Below, piece after piece: positions 16,574 to 25,249 of a stretch of 64,000 nucleotides of DNA. Position 1 is the stretch's first letter, and every line of letters begins with the position of its first letter. The stretch spans positions 1 to 64,000 of the forward strand of contig CAZIZN010000020.1 of assembly GCA_964543795.1 (NCBI GenBank), written 5' to 3'. This DNA is from JACKIC01 sp964543795. Its GTDB lineage: Bacteria > Planctomycetota > UBA1135 > UBA2386. The notes under the pieces are model-generated. The model did no database searches. It saw only the letters and a list, made by a program, of their open reading frames with translations, and had not been told where the DNA came from. The translations under genes were made by a program, and so were the position numbers.

Positions 16574-17791
16574 ATGACGCGCATCGCGGACCTCATCTTC
16601 GACTGGAACCGCGCCGGCTCGTTCCGGCCCGCCCGCCCGCTGCAATTCGACGACGAGACGCTGCGCGACGGCCTGCAGTCGCCCGCCGTCAGCGACCCTT
16701 CGATCGAACAGAAGATCGAGTTGCTCGAGCTCATGGACGGCCTGGGCATCCACACCGCGAACCTCGGTCTGCCCGGCGCCGGCGGACGCCCGCGCGAGGA
16801 CATCCTGACGATGGCGCGGCACATCGCGCAGCGCCGCCTGCGCATCGGCGCCAACGTCGCCTGCCGAACCGTCGTGTCCGACATCGAGCCGGTGGTCGAG
16901 ATGACGCAGAAGGCCGGCATGCCGATCGAGGTCTGCGCGTTCATCGGCAGCAGCTACATCCGCCAGTACGCCGAGGACTGGACCCTCGAACGCATGCTGC
17001 AGAACACGCGCGAGGCGCTGACGTTCGCGCGCGAGCACCAGCTGCCGGTGATGTACGTCACCGAGGACACGACGCGGGCGATGCCCGACACGATCCGCGC
17101 GCTCTACGGCACCGCCATCGAACTCGGCGCGCGGCGACTCTGCGTCTGCGACACGGTCGGCCATGCGACTCCCCAGGGCGCGGCGGCCGTGGTGCGCTTC
17201 GTGCGCGAACTGGCCGACCAGCACGACCCGACGATCGGCGTCGACTGGCACGGTCATCGCGACCGGGACCTGGGCATCGCCAACTGCCTCGCGGCGATCG
17301 AGGCCGGCGCCGACCGCGTGCACGGTGCCGCCCTGGGCGTCGGCGAACGCGCCGGCAACGCGCCGATGGACCTGCTGCTGGTCAACTGCCGGCTGCAGGG
17401 CTGGATCGACAACGACCTGACCTCGCTGCCGCGCTACGCGACGGCGGCGGCGAAGGCACTCGGGGTCGAGATCCCGCACAACTACCCCGTGCTCGGCCGG
17501 GATGCCTTCGAGACCGGCACCGGCGTGCACGCCGCAGCGGTCATCAAGGCCTTCAAGAAGGGCGACGTCGAACTCGCCGACGCGGTCTACTCGGGCGTGC
17601 CGGCGGGCATGGTCGGGCTCGAACAGAAGATCGCCGTGGGCCCGATGGCGGGCCGTTCGAACGTCGCGTTCGTGCTCGAGAAGCTCGGCATCGAAGCCAC
17701 CGAGGAACGCGTGCAGCGCGTCCTTGCCGCCGGCAAGTCGAGCAAGCGCCTGCTCACCGACGCCGAGGTGCGGACGGCGGCGAAGGCCTGA
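16574..17791 (+). CDS. 2-isopropylmalate synthase / homocitrate synthase family (LeuA-like) enzyme
   Basis: A 405-residue HMGL-like TIM-barrel acyltransferase that condenses acetyl-CoA with a 2-oxo acid. Motifs: DDETLRDGLQSP (catalytic Arg-Asp), the metal-binding GVDWHGHRDRDLG, and GVGERAGNAPMD (GxGERxGN). The C-terminal allosteric LeuA dimer domain of canonical isopropylmalate synthase is missing, as the length of 405 shows. So it may be a feedback-insensitive isopropylmalate synthase, a homocitrate or citramalate synthase, or a specialised paralogue. Sequence does not settle the 2-oxo acid. It is followed 86 bp later by a HPt gene that is probably unrelated. Confidence 0.85.
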   Translation: MTRIADLIFDWNRAGSFRPARPLQFDDETLRDGLQSPAVSDPSIEQKIELLELMDGLGIHTANLGLPGAGGRPREDILTMARHIAQRRLRIGANVACRTVVSDIEPVVEMTQKAGMPIEVCAFIGSSYIRQYAEDWTLERMLQNTREALTFAREHQLPVMYVTEDTTRAMPDTIRALYGTAIELGARRLCVCDTVGHATPQGAAAVVRFVRELADQHDPTIGVDWHGHRDRDLGIANCLAAIEAGADRVHGAALGVGERAGNAPMDLLLVNCRLQGWIDNDLTSLPRYATAAAKALGVEIPHNYPVLGRDAFETGTGVHAAAVIKAFKKGDVELADAVYSGVPAGMVGLEQKIAVGPMAGRSNVAFVLEKLGIEATEERVQRVLAAGKSSKRLLTDAEVRTAAKA

Positions 17792-17877
17792 CCGCGGCGA
17801 CGCGGTTGCGCCTCTCACAATGGGATCAAGGCCGGGCCGGGCCCTGCCGATCCAACCTCCCGCAACCAGGGAGGCGC

Positions 17878-18240
17878 ATGAATCGAGTGCTGGACATGAA
17901 GGTCGTCGAGGAGCTGATGTCGTTCTCCGACGACGGCGATCCGGAGCTGCTGCTCGATCTGATCCAGATGTTCCTCGACGACGGCCCGTCGAAGGTGCGC
18001 TCGATCACCGAGGGTCTGATCGCCGGTGACTTCGAGCTCATGGAGCGCGCCGCCCACTCGCTGAAGGGTTCGTCCGGCAACCTCGGCGCCAGGCACCTGC
18101 AGGATGCGTGCGAGAAGATGCAGCTGGCGTCGCGGCAGCACCAGCTCGACCACGTGCGCAGCATCGCGGCGGAGATCGTGGCGGCGTTCGCCGAGGCCGA
18201 CCGGGCGCTGCGCGAGCTGCAGGCGAACTACCGCAGCTGA
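17878..18240 (+). CDS. Stand-alone histidine phosphotransfer (HPt) protein
   Basis: A 120-residue four-helix HPt protein. The phosphorylated histidine is His60 in AAHSLKGSSGNLGA, the canonical HSLKGSS motif. Such proteins relay phosphate between a hybrid kinase receiver and a final response regulator. No kinase or regulator gene is adjacent, so it must serve a distant or global relay. The start MNRVLDMKVVEEL is preceded by AGGGAGGCGC. Length and absence of other domains are typical for orphan HPt proteins. Confidence 0.9.
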   Translation: MNRVLDMKVVEELMSFSDDGDPELLLDLIQMFLDDGPSKVRSITEGLIAGDFELMERAAHSLKGSSGNLGARHLQDACEKMQLASRQHQLDHVRSIAAEIVAAFAEADRALRELQANYRS

Positions 18241-18259
18241 ACGGCGCCGCGCGGCCGCC

Positions 18260-18598
18260 TCACGGGACTTCGGCGGTCCGCTCGGCGGTCCGCCCGCCGG
18301 CGGCCCGGCTCGGGCGCCGAGGCTTCTTGTCCTTCTCCTGCTTGGCGGCCTTGGCCGAACGCGCCCGCGCCGGCGCCAGGTCGACCTCGACCACGTCGGC
18401 GCGCGACGGCTCCTCGGCGGTGTGCACGTTCATCACCAACGGCGACGGTTCGGCCTGCCAATCGGCGGCCTTGCCGCGGTAGATGCACCGGTGGCACTTG
18501 TGGAAGAACGTGCGCTGCCGGGCCATGCAGACGTCGACCCCGATGCGGTGCGTGATCAGCGGCGAGGGCGAACCTTCGACGGAGGGGCAGAGTCTCAT
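18260..18598 (-). CDS. Small basic protein with a CxxC motif, unknown function
   Basis: A 112-residue protein not recognised. It contains ARQRTFFHKCHRCIYRGKAADW, with a CxxC that could take part in metal binding or redox chemistry. A second half rich in Lys, Arg, Pro and Ala (KQEKDKKPRRPSRAAG) is probably disordered and nucleic-acid-binding. It is convergent with the HPt gene and 79 bp downstream of the sugar isomerase-like gene's reverse start region. The lack of overlap with other good frames supports it as a gene. Confidence 0.5.
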   Translation of the reverse strand: MRLCPSVEGSPSPLITHRIGVDVCMARQRTFFHKCHRCIYRGKAADWQAEPSPLVMNVHTAEEPSRADVVEVDLAPARARSAKAAKQEKDKKPRRPSRAAGGRTAERTAEVP

Positions 18599-18676
18599 GG
18601 TGGGCAGGGGGTGGTGTTCGCCGGCACCGGGTTGGCGCGGCGAAGCGGGCCAAGAGTAGGGATCGGGCAGCCCTGG

Positions 18677-19510
18677 TCAATGCAGCGGGGACCCGCAAGC
18701 GCGCCGCCAGGCGTCGCGGCAAGCGGCGATCGCGGTCGGCGCCAGGTGGCTCGATCGCGACACCTCCCAACACACCGGGCCTCCGTAACCGCTCTCACGA
18801 AGAACAGTTGCGACCCCCGTGAAGTCGACATCGCCGGTCCCGGGCAAACGGTGCTCGTGCTCGCCGCGGCGCATGTCCTCGAGGTGGACCTGGCCGAGAT
18901 GGGGCACGCTGGCCGCGACGACGGCGAGCGGATCGCCTTCCCATACGGCGTAAAGGTGGCCGACGTCGAGGGTCAGCGCCGGCGCCTCGCGGCCGAGGTC
19001 GACGCGCGCGGCGTGCCAGTCGGCGACCGTTTCGAGCGCCATGCCGGGCTCGGGCTCGAGCGACGGCTCGAGGCCCTCGCGGCGGATGCGTTCGCTCGCC
19101 AGGCGGATGCCGTCGAGCATCCAGGCGCAGCTGTCGGGCCCCGGTCGGCGGTCGATGCCAGACCAGAACGACACGACGCGGGCGCCGAGCCGGGCCCCCA
19201 TCGCCGCGACGCGCCCGTAGAAGTCGAGTCGCCGCGCGCGCGCGGCCGGGTCGCGCGTCATCAGCGTGGGCTCGTGCTTGGTGCGCGGGTCGAGCAGGAA
19301 CCGCGCGCCGGTCTCCATCGTCGGCCGGAGGCCGAGGTCCGCCAGCCGCCGCGCGAGGTCGTCGAGCCGGGCGTCGGACGTGGCGAACGGATCGAGGTGG
19401 CAGGTGTCGGGCGTGATCGCCACCACCTCGTAGCCGTGCTCGGCGAGCAGCTGCAGGCCGTCGTCGAGGCGGTGGTTCTGCAGGCTGTTGGTGTGGTAGC
19501 CGAGCAGCAT
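18677..19510 (-). CDS. Sugar phosphate isomerase/epimerase-like TIM-barrel protein
   Basis: A 277-residue member of the xylose isomerase-like TIM barrel / AP endonuclease 2 superfamily. Seen: the N-terminal MLLGYHTNSL, an ETGARFLLDPRTKHEPTL loop, ALTLDVGHLYAV (metal-binding Asp and His), HLGQVHLEDMR, and a final GPVCWEVSRS. These enzymes isomerise or epimerise sugars, inositols or their phosphates with divalent metal. The start is placed at MLLGYHT, immediately before the first strand; the longer open frame overlaps the neighbouring gene and is arginine-rich. It may be co-transcribed with the upstream single-TM protein gene (14 bp gap). Substrate unknown. Confidence 0.8.
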   Translation of the reverse strand: MLLGYHTNSLQNHRLDDGLQLLAEHGYEVVAITPDTCHLDPFATSDARLDDLARRLADLGLRPTMETGARFLLDPRTKHEPTLMTRDPAARARRLDFYGRVAAMGARLGARVVSFWSGIDRRPGPDSCAWMLDGIRLASERIRREGLEPSLEPEPGMALETVADWHAARVDLGREAPALTLDVGHLYAVWEGDPLAVVAASVPHLGQVHLEDMRRGEHEHRLPGTGDVDFTGVATVLRESGYGGPVCWEVSRSSHLAPTAIAACRDAWRRACGSPLH

Positions 19511-19524
19511 CGGTCCGCCGCGGC

Positions 19525-20091
19525 TCAGCCGCCGCCCATGCGCACCTGCTTCGCCAGGCGCATGACCGCGCCGTAGATCTTCGTCATCTCGACGTATTCG
19601 GCAGGCTGGCTCCAGCCACCCATGTCCGCTTCCTCCTGCCACAGCAGCGGCGCCTCGAGCAGCGTCTCGATCTCGTCGAGCACGGCCTTGGCCTTGCCCT
19701 GATGTTCGCGCGCCGCGGCGTTGTCCCCGGCGTTGCGCGCCTTGGCGCCGTCGTTGTAGTGGGCCTTCATCCTGGCCTCGAGGTCGCGAACGGTGCCGAG
19801 CGTCGCCGCGGTCAGCGGCGGTGCCGGTCGAGCGGGCGTCTTGCCGGCGATGCCGGCGCCGAGCTGCACCGGCGCAGCCGCGGGCGCCGCGGCCGGCTGG
19901 ACGTTCGTCGCCGCCTTCGGCGGTTCGGGCTTCGCGCCATCCCCCTCGTCACCGCCGCCCCGGCTGAGCACCATCAGCACGACCACCGCGACCGCGGCGA
20001 TGCCGCCGACGATCAGCAGGGTCTGCGAGTTGTTCTTCGGAGGAGGGGTGCGGGAGCGCCGGGAGCCGGCGGTGGAACGGGTTGATGCCAT
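19525..20091 (-). CDS. Single-pass membrane protein with Ala/Pro linker, unknown function
   Basis: A 188-residue protein. A basic N-terminus (TRSTAGSRRSRTPPPK) precedes one transmembrane helix (TLLIVGGIAAVAVVVLMVL). Then comes a disordered Pro/Ala-rich spacer, then a helical C-terminal domain with RDLEARMKAHYNDGAKARNA and EADMGGWSQPAEYVEMTKIYG. The topology suggests a small cytoplasmic tail and an exported helical domain. No family recognised. Its start region is preceded by a G-rich stretch on the plus strand (20106-20144). Confidence 0.65.
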   Translation of the reverse strand: MASTRSTAGSRRSRTPPPKNNSQTLLIVGGIAAVAVVVLMVLSRGGGDEGDGAKPEPPKAATNVQPAAAPAAAPVQLGAGIAGKTPARPAPPLTAATLGTVRDLEARMKAHYNDGAKARNAGDNAAAREHQGKAKAVLDEIETLLEAPLLWQEEADMGGWSQPAEYVEMTKIYGAVMRLAKQVRMGGG

Positions 20092-20160
20092 GCGGACCTG
20101 GGAGAGGGGGCTGGGCGTTCTACCAGGGGTGGAGGGGGGTGGGGAAGCGGCGCGGCCCGG

Positions 20161-21474
20161 TCAGACGTGCGCCGCTACCCGCAGCACCGCGACGAACCCG
20201 CCGTCGCACGCGCCGGCGACCGGCAGCGTCGTGCGCCGCTCCACGCACTGGATCCCATCCCCGCCGGCCACCGCTGCGACGACCGCCTCGTTCTCCTCGC
20301 GGTCGATCGAACACGTCGAGTACACCACCCACCCGCCGACCCGCACGAGCCCCAGCGCCTGCCGCAGGATCGCCCGCTGCACCACGGCCAGCTCCGCGAA
20401 CGCCTCCGCCGAGAGCCGCCGCCGCACCTCGACCCGCCGGCCGAGCACGCCGGTGTTCGAACACGGCACGTCGGCGAGCACCGCGTCGACGCCGCCCGGC
20501 AGTTCCGCGGCGTCGCCGACGACCCGCACCGTGTCGCCGAGCCCCAGCCGCGCCACGTTCTCGCCGATTCGCAGGCGCCGCCGCGGGTCGGGATCGAACG
20601 CGAACACCGTCCCGCCGGGCCGCACCCGCTCCGCGAGCACCGCCGTCTTCGTGCCCGGCGCCGCGCACAGGTCGATCACCGTCGCCCCGGGCCCGCACGG
20701 CACCGCCTCGGCCGCCGCGAGCGCCGTCGGATCCTGCACCGCGAACCGTCCCGCGCGGAACGCGCGCGTTGCGAACGGCAGGCCGCCGCCCGTCCACCGC
20801 AGGAGCCGCGCCTGCGGCATCGCCTCGACCTCGACCCCTTCGCTGCGCAGCGCCGCCGCGAGCGCGTCGCGATCCTCGGCGGCACCGATGCGCAGGAAAA
20901 CGCCGGGCACCGTGCTCGCCGCCGCCGCGATGCCCGGCAGCGCCGCCTCGCCGTGCTGCTCGCGCCAGCGCAGGAGCAGGAAGTCGGGCAACGAATGCAC
21001 GATCGCCAGCCGCTGCCACTCGGCGTCGGGCAACGGCTTGGGCAGCGGCAGGCAACGGCTCTCGCCGAGCGGCAGCTCCTCGCGCACGGCCCCGGGCGAA
21101 GCCGCCCGCGCCTCGATCCGCTGCGCCACCTGGCGCAGCATCGCGTTCGCGAAACCGCGGTTGCCGTGGATCAGCGCCACGGTCTCGTGCACCGCCGCGT
21201 GGGCCGGCATGCCGCCGACGAACAGCAGCTGGTAGACGCCGAGCCGCAGCGCCATCACCAGCCGGGGGTCGCGCGGCAACCCGCGGTGCGCGAGCCCCTC
21301 GAGCACGAAGTCGCAGAGCCGCTGCCGCCGCAGCACCCCGTGCGCGAGCTCGTAGGCGAGGGCCTGCTCGCGCCCTTCGAGGCGCGCCGCGTCGAGCCCT
21401 GCGCGCAGGCGGTCGATGCGCCCCTTGTCGAGTTGCACGAGGGCGTGCAGGGCGGCAGCGCGGGCCGTGGCCAT
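20161..21474 (-). CDS. rsmB: 16S rRNA (cytosine-967-C5)-methyltransferase
   Basis: A 437-residue RsmB/Sun protein. Residues 1-140 form the NusB-like RNA-binding domain (LAYELAHGVLRRQRLCD, FANAMLR). The Rossmann methyltransferase follows, with LCAAPGTKTAVLAE binding SAM, ADVPCSNTGVLGRR carrying the first cysteine and VYSTCSIDREENE the catalytic one. It methylates C967 of 16S rRNA. Ten bases separate it from fmt upstream; fmt-rsmB linkage is common in bacteria. The usual def gene is not beside them here. Confidence 0.94.
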   Translation of the reverse strand: MATARAAALHALVQLDKGRIDRLRAGLDAARLEGREQALAYELAHGVLRRQRLCDFVLEGLAHRGLPRDPRLVMALRLGVYQLLFVGGMPAHAAVHETVALIHGNRGFANAMLRQVAQRIEARAASPGAVREELPLGESRCLPLPKPLPDAEWQRLAIVHSLPDFLLLRWREQHGEAALPGIAAAASTVPGVFLRIGAAEDRDALAAALRSEGVEVEAMPQARLLRWTGGGLPFATRAFRAGRFAVQDPTALAAAEAVPCGPGATVIDLCAAPGTKTAVLAERVRPGGTVFAFDPDPRRRLRIGENVARLGLGDTVRVVGDAAELPGGVDAVLADVPCSNTGVLGRRVEVRRRLSAEAFAELAVVQRAILRQALGLVRVGGWVVYSTCSIDREENEAVVAAVAGGDGIQCVERRTTLPVAGACDGGFVAVLRVAAHV

Positions 21475-21484
21475 GCGGGCCGGC

Positions 21485-22417
21485 TCAGGTGAAACGTGCG
21501 TCCGGCGAGATGTGGTGTCCGCGCACCCATTCGCCGGCCGTCATGTTGCGGCCGTTGTCGGGCTTGATGCGCGTGATGCGATAGAGGTCCTTGCCGGTGC
21601 AGACCCGGATGCCCTCTTCGCCCGACGACTGCAGCCCGCCCGGGATGCCCATGCCGTAGACGTCGGGCTCGACGGTGCCCTCGATGACGATGAAGCGCTT
21701 GTTGCCGAGCCGCGTCTGCGCACCGGGCTTGGGTGTCATCGCGCGGACCAGCAGGTCGACCTCGCGCGCCGGCAGCCGCCAGTCGATCACGCCGTGGATC
21801 TTCTCGACCTTGGGCGCATAGGTCGCCTTGCCTTCGTCCTGCGGCGTGTAGACCGCCGTGCCGCCGGCGATGCGCGCGACCGCGTCGAGCAGTGCGCGGC
21901 CCGAAAGATCGGCGAGCCGTTCGCGCAGCGCACCGGCGTTCTCGCGCGGGTCGATCGGCGTCGACGCCGCCAGCAGCATGTCGCCGGCGTCGAGCTTCTC
22001 GACGATGCGCATGATCGTCACGCCGGTCTCGGTGCGGCCGTCGCGCAGCGCGTGCTGGATCGGCGCGGCGCCGCGGTAGAGCGGCAGCAGCGAGGCGTGC
22101 GCGTTGATCAGGCCGTGCCTCGGCAGCGCCAGCATCTCGGGCTTCAGGATCACGCCGTAGCTCACGACGATGCCGAGATCCGGCTTCAACTCGCGCAGCT
22201 GCGCCAGGAATCCGGGATCGTGGGGGTCGGCGGGCTGTGCGACCGCCAGGCCCAGCTCCTGCGCCGCGAGCTTGACCTCGCTGTCGTAGATCTTCTTGCC
22301 GCGACCGCGCGGCGCGTCGGGCTTGGTGACGACGAGAAGGGGCGCGTGGCCGCCCTCCTTGAGGGCCTTCAGCGAGGGGATCGCGAAGTCGCTGCTACCG
22401 AAGAAGAGGATGCGCAA
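21485..22417 (-). CDS. fmt: Methionyl-tRNA formyltransferase
   Basis: A 310-residue enzyme that formylates initiator Met-tRNA using 10-formyl-THF. Seen: LRILFFGSSDFAIPSL at the start, SYGVILKPEML, the catalytic NAHASLLPLYRGAAPIQ loop, GVTIMRIVEKLDAGDML, and a C-terminal OB-fold part (TPKPGAQTRLG). Because the conserved N-terminus begins immediately, the start must be the TTG at 22417; no ATG occurs before it in a plausible position, and no strong SD is seen. First gene of the fmt-rsmB operon, divergent from the HIT-like gene. Confidence 0.93.
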   Translation of the reverse strand: MRILFFGSSDFAIPSLKALKEGGHAPLLVVTKPDAPRGRGKKIYDSEVKLAAQELGLAVAQPADPHDPGFLAQLRELKPDLGIVVSYGVILKPEMLALPRHGLINAHASLLPLYRGAAPIQHALRDGRTETGVTIMRIVEKLDAGDMLLAASTPIDPRENAGALRERLADLSGRALLDAVARIAGGTAVYTPQDEGKATYAPKVEKIHGVIDWRLPAREVDLLVRAMTPKPGAQTRLGNKRFIVIEGTVEPDVYGMGIPGGLQSSGEEGIRVCTGKDLYRITRIKPDNGRNMTAGEWVRGHHISPDARFT

Positions 22418-22505
22418 GGTGGGCAGAGTGCTGGCGTAGGATCGTGGCGAGGCGGTCCCGGAACCGGGAAGGTAGCGGGCGGGCGCAAGCGGAGCAAAAT
22501 CCACT

Positions 22506-23357
22506 TTGCCGCCCGTGCGCGCGGCGTTGCCCGCGCCGGGCAGCTCCTGCAACATCGCCGCCCACGTGATCGAGCTGCCCCCAGTCGCTCCCGATCCTCG
22601 CCTCGTGCCGGTGCGTCTGGCCGCCGCGCGCGAAGTCGTCGTGTTCGGCGCACCGGCGACCGTCGTGCTGCTGCCCCTGCGCAGCCAGCGCGCCGACCGG
22701 CCCGGCAGCCAGCGGCCCGCGTTCGCCCCAGGACGCGCCGACCGCATCGTCGCCGAGGAAGCGCTGTGGCGCGGCGACGGCCTGGCCGCGACGCCCAACC
22801 GCTTCCCGTTCCTGCGCGATCAACGCATCCTCTGGCCCACCCGGCCGGCGCGCGAACCCGATCGCGCACTGTGGCTGGCGGCGCACGAGTGGGTCGCGGC
22901 GGCGAACGGCACCGGCCTGCTCAACAGCATCGGCGGCGCCGCGTCGATCGCGCGCGCCCACGTGCACTTGTCGCCCGAACGACTGTCGTTCCTCGCCGCG
23001 TTGCCGCTGCGCCCGGTGGCCGCCGGCAAGCTCGGAGTCGCCGCCGGCGTCGAGCTGCGCGCCGCCGACCTGCCGTTCTGCCTGCTGGCGCTGCGCGGGC
23101 CGGCGCCGGCCCGCAGCGACGCGCTGCTCCAGCTTGCCGAGGAACGCTTCACTGCGGCGTGGAACGTCGTGATCGACCCCGAAGTCAGCTGGGTCTATCC
23201 GCGGTCGCTCGAGACCCCCGCCCCGGACTTCCCCCATGCGCTCGGCGCCGCCGAACTGGCGGGCCGCTGGTGCCACGCGACGGAGGCGACGTTCGCCGCC
23301 GCCACCGGGGCCATGATGGAGCGCGCGTTGGTGAACGCCGGCATGCCACCCTTGTGA
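22506..23357 (+). CDS. Uncharacterised HIT / nucleotide-adenylyltransferase-like protein
   Basis: A 283-residue protein that I can place only loosely. The region TPNRFPFLRDQRILWP and, further on, LLNSIGGAASIARAHVHLSP resembles the substrate-binding and histidine-triad-like segments of the HIT superfamily (ATP adenylyltransferase, GalT, DUF4922 proteins), with HVH as the likely nucleotide-phosphate binding motif. If so it would transfer or cleave a nucleotidyl group. The start is uncertain: TTG at 22506 or GTG at 22566, both ahead of the conserved part. Ends 12 bp from the convergent scpA. Confidence 0.55.
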   Translation: MPPVRAALPAPGSSCNIAAHVIELPPVAPDPRLVPVRLAAAREVVVFGAPATVVLLPLRSQRADRPGSQRPAFAPGRADRIVAEEALWRGDGLAATPNRFPFLRDQRILWPTRPAREPDRALWLAAHEWVAAANGTGLLNSIGGAASIARAHVHLSPERLSFLAALPLRPVAAGKLGVAAGVELRAADLPFCLLALRGPAPARSDALLQLAEERFTAAWNVVIDPEVSWVYPRSLETPAPDFPHALGAAELAGRWCHATEATFAAATGAMMERALVNAGMPPL

Positions 23358-23369
23358 GGTCCGCGCCAG

Positions 23370-24233
23370 CTACTCGCCGGCACCGTCCGCGACGGATTCG
23401 CCGTCCGTCGTCGCCTCGCCGTCCACCGCGGCCTGCGCCGCCGCCTCGCGCTGTCGTTGCGCCTCCTCGTCGGCGGTGATGCCGGCGAGGATCTGGTCGG
23501 CGGTCACGGCCGCGTCGCCGCGGTAGGCGAGGTGGATCTCGCCGAAGCAGGTCTCCTGATGGACCCGCAGGTAGCCCTGTTTGAGCATCTCGAGCAGCGC
23601 GATCAGCGTGCCGATCAGGCCGTAGCGGCCCTCGCTGCGGTCGAACACCTCCGCGAACACGACCTCGCGCTTCTGCTTGAAGACCTCGAGCAGCCGCGCC
23701 GTGTAGAAGCCGACGTCGCGCTTCTCGACCTCGACGTGCATCGTGCCCTGCTGGCCGATCTCCTCGAGCAGCTTCGCGAATGCCGACGTCAGGTCCCAGA
23801 CGCCGAGGTCGCCGAGATCGAGCAGTTCCTCGTCGTCCTGGGACTCGAGGTGCGCCGGCGTCGACAGCACCAGAGCCGTCTGGCGCGAACGCTGGTCGGC
23901 GCGGGTCTCGAGCTGGCGCGCGAGGTCGCGGTAGCGCTTGTACTCGAGCAGCCGACGGATGAGGTCGTCGCGCGGGTCGAGCTCCTGTTCGATCTCGATC
24001 GCCTCGTTGGGCAGCAGTTCGCGCGACTTGATCTCCATCAGCGAACTCGCCATCACCACGAAATCGCCGATGTCGTGCAGGTCGAGCTGCTGCAGCACCG
24101 CGAGGTGCTTCAGGTAGTCGTCGAGGATGCGCGCGATCGAAATGCCGTGGATGTCGACCTCCTGCTGGCGCACGAGGTGCAGCAGCAGGTCCATCGGGCC
24201 GGAGAAGACGGGCAGCTCGACGCGGTACGTCAC
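23370..24233 (-). CDS. scpA: Segregation and condensation protein A
   Basis: A 287-residue ScpA kleisin. The N-terminal SMC-head-binding part reads FSGPMDLLLHLVRQQEVDI and the conserved ASSLMEIKSRELLPNE follows. The C-terminal winged helix includes LLEMLKQGYLRVHQE. ScpA bridges the SMC dimer and ScpB, compacting and separating newly replicated chromosomes. scpB is not next to it, which is less usual. A Glu/Ala-rich tail of about 25 residues follows the winged helix. It is divergent from the LPS operon beginning 44 bp away. Confidence 0.92.
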   Translation of the reverse strand: MTYRVELPVFSGPMDLLLHLVRQQEVDIHGISIARILDDYLKHLAVLQQLDLHDIGDFVVMASSLMEIKSRELLPNEAIEIEQELDPRDDLIRRLLEYKRYRDLARQLETRADQRSRQTALVLSTPAHLESQDDEELLDLGDLGVWDLTSAFAKLLEEIGQQGTMHVEVEKRDVGFYTARLLEVFKQKREVVFAEVFDRSEGRYGLIGTLIALLEMLKQGYLRVHQETCFGEIHLAYRGDAAVTADQILAGITADEEAQRQREAAAQAAVDGEATTDGESVADGAGE

Positions 24234-24277
24234 GGCGCGGGAGCATACCGACCCGCTGTGCTACGCTGCTGCCGCAA

Positions 24278-25249
24278 ATGGACCCCCGGATCGAACGCGC
24301 CCGCGAGATCGTCGAGCGCGAGGCCTCGGCCGTGCGCCAGGTGGCGGACCGCCTGGGCCCCGCCTTCCTCAGGACCCTGGACCTGATCCTGGCGCTGCCG
24401 GGGCGCGTCGTCACGGCCGGCATGGGCAAGGCCGGTTTCATCGCGCAGAAGGTCTCGGCGACGCTGGCCTCGACGGGTACGCCGTCGATCTTCCTGCACC
24501 CCGCCGAGGCGATCCACGGCGACCTCGGCCGCGTCGACGAAGGCGACCTGCTGCTGGCGTTCTCGAAGTCCGGTGAGACCGAGGAGCTGCTCGTCATGCT
24601 GCCGCACGTCAAGGCGGTCGGCGTGCCGGTCGTCGGCATCACCCAGGAGGCCGGTTGCACGCTCGGCCGCCACTGCGACGTCGTGCTCGAGCTGGGGCGC
24701 ATCGACGAGCCGGGTCCCCACGGACTGGCCCCGAGCGCCTCGACCACGGCGATGCTGGCGCTCGGCGACGCGCTGGCCCTGGTCGTGCAGGAGGGCCGGC
24801 GCTTCGGGCCCGAGGAGTTCGCGCGGTTCCACCCGGGCGGCGACCTCGGCCGGCGCCTCATGAAGGTGCGCGAACTGATGCGCAGCGGCGACCGGAACCC
24901 GCGCGTCGAGAGCGGCGCCACGGTGCTGCAGGCGATCGAGGTGATGACCCGCACGCCCGGCAAACCCGGCGCGACGAGCGTCGTCGACCGCGGCGGCAAG
25001 CTGCTCGGCTTCTTCACCGACGGCGACCTGCGCCGGATCATCGAAAAGGGCCTCGCCGACCCGCGCAAGCAGCGCATCGACGACGCGATGACCAGGAACC
25101 CGCGTTCGATCGGCCCGGACACCTTCGCGCTCGAGGCCGTGGCGCTGCTGCACCAGTTCGCGGTCGACCAGCTGCCCGTCGTCGACGACGATGGCCGGCT
25201 GCTCGGCCTGCTCGACGTGCAAGACCTCCTCAACCTCAAGATCGGATGA
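24278..25249 (+). CDS. kdsD: Arabinose-5-phosphate isomerase
   Basis: A 323-residue KdsD/KpsF-type enzyme that converts ribulose 5-phosphate to arabinose 5-phosphate for KDO. The N-terminal SIS domain has VVTAGMGKAGFIAQK, HPAEAIHGDLGRV and FSKSGETEELL. Two C-terminal CBS motifs follow (VRELMRSGDRNP and IDDAMTRNPRSI). First gene of the LPS operon; its TGA overlaps the start of kdsC as ATGATG (25246-25251). The presence of KDO genes supports an LPS-bearing outer membrane. Confidence 0.95.
   Translation: MDPRIERAREIVEREASAVRQVADRLGPAFLRTLDLILALPGRVVTAGMGKAGFIAQKVSATLASTGTPSIFLHPAEAIHGDLGRVDEGDLLLAFSKSGETEELLVMLPHVKAVGVPVVGITQEAGCTLGRHCDVVLELGRIDEPGPHGLAPSASTTAMLALGDALALVVQEGRRFGPEEFARFHPGGDLGRRLMKVRELMRSGDRNPRVESGATVLQAIEVMTRTPGKPGATSVVDRGGKLLGFFTDGDLRRIIEKGLADPRKQRIDDAMTRNPRSIGPDTFALEAVALLHQFAVDQLPVVDDDGRLLGLLDVQDLLNLKIG

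Noticed and set aside
15206..17818. Very long minus-strand open frame extending lysC over the LeuA-like gene
   Set aside because: The upstream part is antisense to a strong plus-strand gene and is low-complexity; lysC begins at 16525.
20106..20144. G-rich stretch, possible G-quadruplex upstream of the 19525-20091 gene
   Set aside because: One loop is about ten bases and the runs are irregular; G-runs are expected at this base composition.
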